In this document: in pieces, positions 39,657 to 41,171 of the stretch
How positions within the stretch are numbered: position 1 is the first letter of the stretch
How the letters are laid out: each line of letters opens with the position of its first letter
Source: Armatimonadota bacterium
Lineage (GTDB): Bacteria; Sysuimicrobiota; Sysuimicrobiia; Sysuimicrobiales; Kaftiobacteriaceae
DNA length: 41,171 nt
NCBI GenBank assembly: GCA_031081675.1
Contig: JAVHLZ010000006.1
Location: 69,087 to 110,257, forward strand
Direction: 5' to 3'
The notes under the pieces: model-generated
The model's input: only the letters and a program-made list of their open reading frames with translations
What the model was told of the DNA's origin: nothing
The model's database searches: none
Made by a program: the position numbers and the translations under genes

Positions 39657-40391
39657 CTACGGGGACCGGGCGCTCTCCGCCCACTCGCGAAACGCCTCCG
39701 GGTCCACCACCCGGACCGGCGAGGCCATCAGGTGGTGGCCCAGGCCGCACAGCTCGGCGCACTGGACCCGGAAGTTCACGTCGGCGGCCCGGTCGCCGAC
39801 CCGGGTGGGCGTCACGTACACCGTCGTCACCATGCCGGGCACCGCGTCCACCTTCACCCGGAACGCCGGGATCCAGAACGAGTGGACCACGTCGGCGGCA
39901 GTCACCTCGAACCGCACTCGCCGGCCCACCGGCAGGACCAGCTCCCGGCTGGTGACGCCCGCGTCGGGATAGACGAACCGCCACACCCACCGGGAACCCT
40001 CCACCCGCACCACCAGGTCCGCATGGCGATCGGCGCGCAGCTCGGCCAGACCCCGCAGGCCGGGGTTGAAGATGACGTAGACGGCCAGGCCGCCCGTGAC
40101 CGCCAGCCAGATCCACGGCACCGCCGAGCGCCCCCGCAGCGGGGGGCCGTCGTCGGGAGGTTCCCCGCGGCCGCGGAACGCCACCACCGAGTACGCGAGG
40201 GCGGCCAGCACGAACGTGAACACCGGGACCGCCAGCAGGAGGAGAAAGCGGAAGGCGTCGTCGATGATGCGGGCCTCCCGGGCGGCCGCCACCGGCAGCA
40301 GGTGGGCGCGTCCCGCCGCCAGCAGGCCCAGGACGGTCAGGACGCCCCACAGCACGGCCACCGCGCCCGCGTGCCGCGCCACCGGCCTCAC
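39657..40391 (-). CDS. coxB: Cytochrome c oxidase subunit II with CuA site, no haem c domain
   Basis: 244 residues. Two N-terminal membrane helices (about 45-70 and 92-108) precede a periplasmic cupredoxin domain. The CuA ligands are all present: His170 (VVHSFWIP), Cys211, Glu213, Cys215, His219 and Met222 (CAELCGLGHHLM), with Trp135/Trp137 in the usual electron-entry region. It ends shortly after the CuA domain and lacks the C-terminal haem c domain of caa3 oxidases, so electrons must come from a separate donor. GTG 40391 overlaps the regulator stop (GTGA). Confidence 0.95.
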   Translation of the reverse strand: MRPVARHAGAVAVLWGVLTVLGLLAAGRAHLLPVAAAREARIIDDAFRFLLLLAVPVFTFVLAALAYSVVAFRGRGEPPDDGPPLRGRSAVPWIWLAVTGGLAVYVIFNPGLRGLAELRADRHADLVVRVEGSRWVWRFVYPDAGVTSRELVLPVGRRVRFEVTAADVVHSFWIPAFRVKVDAVPGMVTTVYVTPTRVGDRAADVNFRVQCAELCGLGHHLMASPVRVVDPEAFREWAESARSP

Positions 40392-41074
40392 CCCGCCTTC
40401 GCCATCCGGCCGCCCGCGGCCGGCACCCGCAGGAGGAACAGGCAGCGGGGATCGCCCCGCAGCAGGGACTCCCGCTGTTCCACCTCGGCGCGGGACAGCC
40501 GGGCCAGCAGGCGCCGGGCGATCTCACAGCACGCCGGGGACTCCCGGGCCGCCGGCAGCAACGGACAGCGCCGCAGGCTCACCTCGTAGCCGTCGGGGGC
40601 GATGCGGACCTGCGAGCGCCCCTCGCCGTCGAAGAGCACGGAAACGGCCGCGCGGATGCGGGCGCCGGGGTCGGGGATCTGCTCGATGGCCCGGTACTCG
40701 CTCTCCAGCGCCCCCACCACGCCGTCCACGACCTCCGCGGCGCGGTCCGGCCCCAGGGACTCCACCACGCGCAACAGCACGCCCAGAAATCTGGACGGAT
40801 CGGCCGGGCCCGCGGAGGGTTCGGCGCGGCGGTAGGCGAACGCCGGCCGTCCGGGGCGGCCCCGGACGGCCATCTTCTCGACCAGGCCCTCCCGTTCCAG
40901 GGACGCCAGGTGCTGGCGCAGGGCGGACGGCGACAGCCCGACCGCCGTGGCCAGTTCGCGGACGGTACGGCCGCCGGCGGACGGCAGGCGCCGGAGGATG
41001 TCGTCTTTGGCAGCCACCGCCCGGAGAACACGGGCGCGGGGTCGCGGGCGGTTGGCGGACGGGACAGCCGTCAT
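40388..41074 (-). CDS. SufR-like winged-helix transcriptional regulator with C-terminal cysteines
   Basis: 228 residues. The N-terminal winged helix (about 22-85) has RTVRELATAVGLSPSALRQHLASLEREGLVEK and the wing RGRPGRPAFAYRRAE, the GRPxxxY pattern of the ArsR/DeoR-like SufR group. The C-terminal domain has four Cys: RRCPLL, ACCEIA and PRCLFL, with spacing C-x11-C-C-x27-C. In SufR such cysteines hold an Fe-S cluster; here the spacing differs, so the ligand is unknown. It is first in the oxidase operon and overlaps coxB, so it probably senses a redox or metal signal and controls its own operon. A tandem repeat sits at its start codon. Confidence 0.82.
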   Translation of the reverse strand: MTAVPSANRPRPRARVLRAVAAKDDILRRLPSAGGRTVRELATAVGLSPSALRQHLASLEREGLVEKMAVRGRPGRPAFAYRRAEPSAGPADPSRFLGVLLRVVESLGPDRAAEVVDGVVGALESEYRAIEQIPDPGARIRAAVSVLFDGEGRSQVRIAPDGYEVSLRRCPLLPAARESPACCEIARRLLARLSRAEVEQRESLLRGDPRCLFLLRVPAAGGRMAKAG

Positions 41075-41077
41075 ATC

Positions 41078-41095
41078 GTTTCAACGGTTTCAACG
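41078..41095. promoter_or_regulatory. Tandem GTTTCAACG operator candidate
   Basis: GTTTCAACG occurs twice head-to-tail (41078-41086, 41087-41095), directly upstream of the regulator ATG. Each contains a CGTT/AACG half-site pair. It is in an ideal place for autorepression. No -10/-35 pair is clear nearby; TTGGCA (minus strand, 41106-41101) is the best -35 candidate. Confidence 0.5.
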
Positions 41096-41171
41096 AATAC
41101 TGCCAAAGACGTTAGCCGGCTGTCAGGCCCGGGGCCAATCGGGCGAAGGCTGTATTTTTCAGTTGTTGAGA

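Noticed and set aside
39657-40391. caa3 oxidase (haem c on subunit II)
   Set aside because: CoxB ends 22 residues after CuA Met222 and has no CxxCH.

Overview
This window comes from a GC-rich bacterial chromosome, most likely an uncultivated aerobic or thermotolerant lineage near Bacillota, Chloroflexota or the CSP1-3/Sysuimicrobiota group. That placement is inferred from gene content, not from a marker tree. Pointers are dnaG-rpoD as an overlapping operon, an archaeal-type short adenosylhomocysteinase, a class I lysyl-tRNA synthetase, an A2-type (YS-motif) cytochrome oxidase, many GTG starts, and apparent leaderless promoters (TANNNT, 7 nt, GTG). I see no insertion sequence, prophage or CRISPR array.

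Layout. 1-3930: the tail of one subtilisin-like protease, an Ord/DapB-like dehydrogenase and a complete secreted S8 protease with a PA domain, closed by a strong terminator. 3986-17486 (minus strand) is housekeeping: comF, ahcY, rpoD, dnaG, an EF-G paralogue, a D-2-hydroxyacid dehydrogenase, class I lysS, folC, folD, a secreted CsgG/TolB-like protein and tRNA-Gly. A tRNA-Tyr with a clear promoter lies just upstream. 17786-21206 (plus): an MbfA-like ferritin/VIT1 fusion, a double GNAT acetyltransferase and glutamate dehydrogenase. 21256-28315 (minus) holds two metabolic operons: a MOT1-type transporter, class II aldolase and Zn-alcohol dehydrogenase; and pfkA, a LacD-type aldolase, a 47-residue membrane peptide and a DAO-family flavoenzyme. 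28421-31932: one membrane histidine kinase flanked by two closely related NarL-type response regulators, with a small zinc-ribbon protein between.

31986-41074 (minus) is the most interesting region, a compact respiratory locus. Order of transcription: a SufR-like Cys-rich regulator, CoxB, CoxA, a CoxD-like subunit IV and CoxC; then four membrane-anchored or exported cupredoxins, a Tat-exported four-cluster Fe-S protein, an NrfD/PsrC-type quinol-interacting membrane protein and a small Ig-like membrane protein. The locus has no CxxCH haem-c motif, no bc1 genes and no molybdopterin subunit. I infer a quinol -> NrfD/Fe-S -> cupredoxin -> CuA oxidase chain. Three of the four cupredoxins carry the full CuA-like ligand order (His ... 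Cys ... Cys-x3-His-x2-Met/Gln) with altered spacing between the two cysteines, so they may be soluble-domain CuA-like carriers instead of ordinary blue copper proteins.

Between genes there are four families of short palindromic or low-complexity repeats: GGGGTCAGACCCC elements, CCCTCTCCCC/GGGGAGAGGG hairpins, 9-nt-period CAATCTGCG/CGATCTGCG inverted arrays, and polypurine/polypyrimidine tracts.
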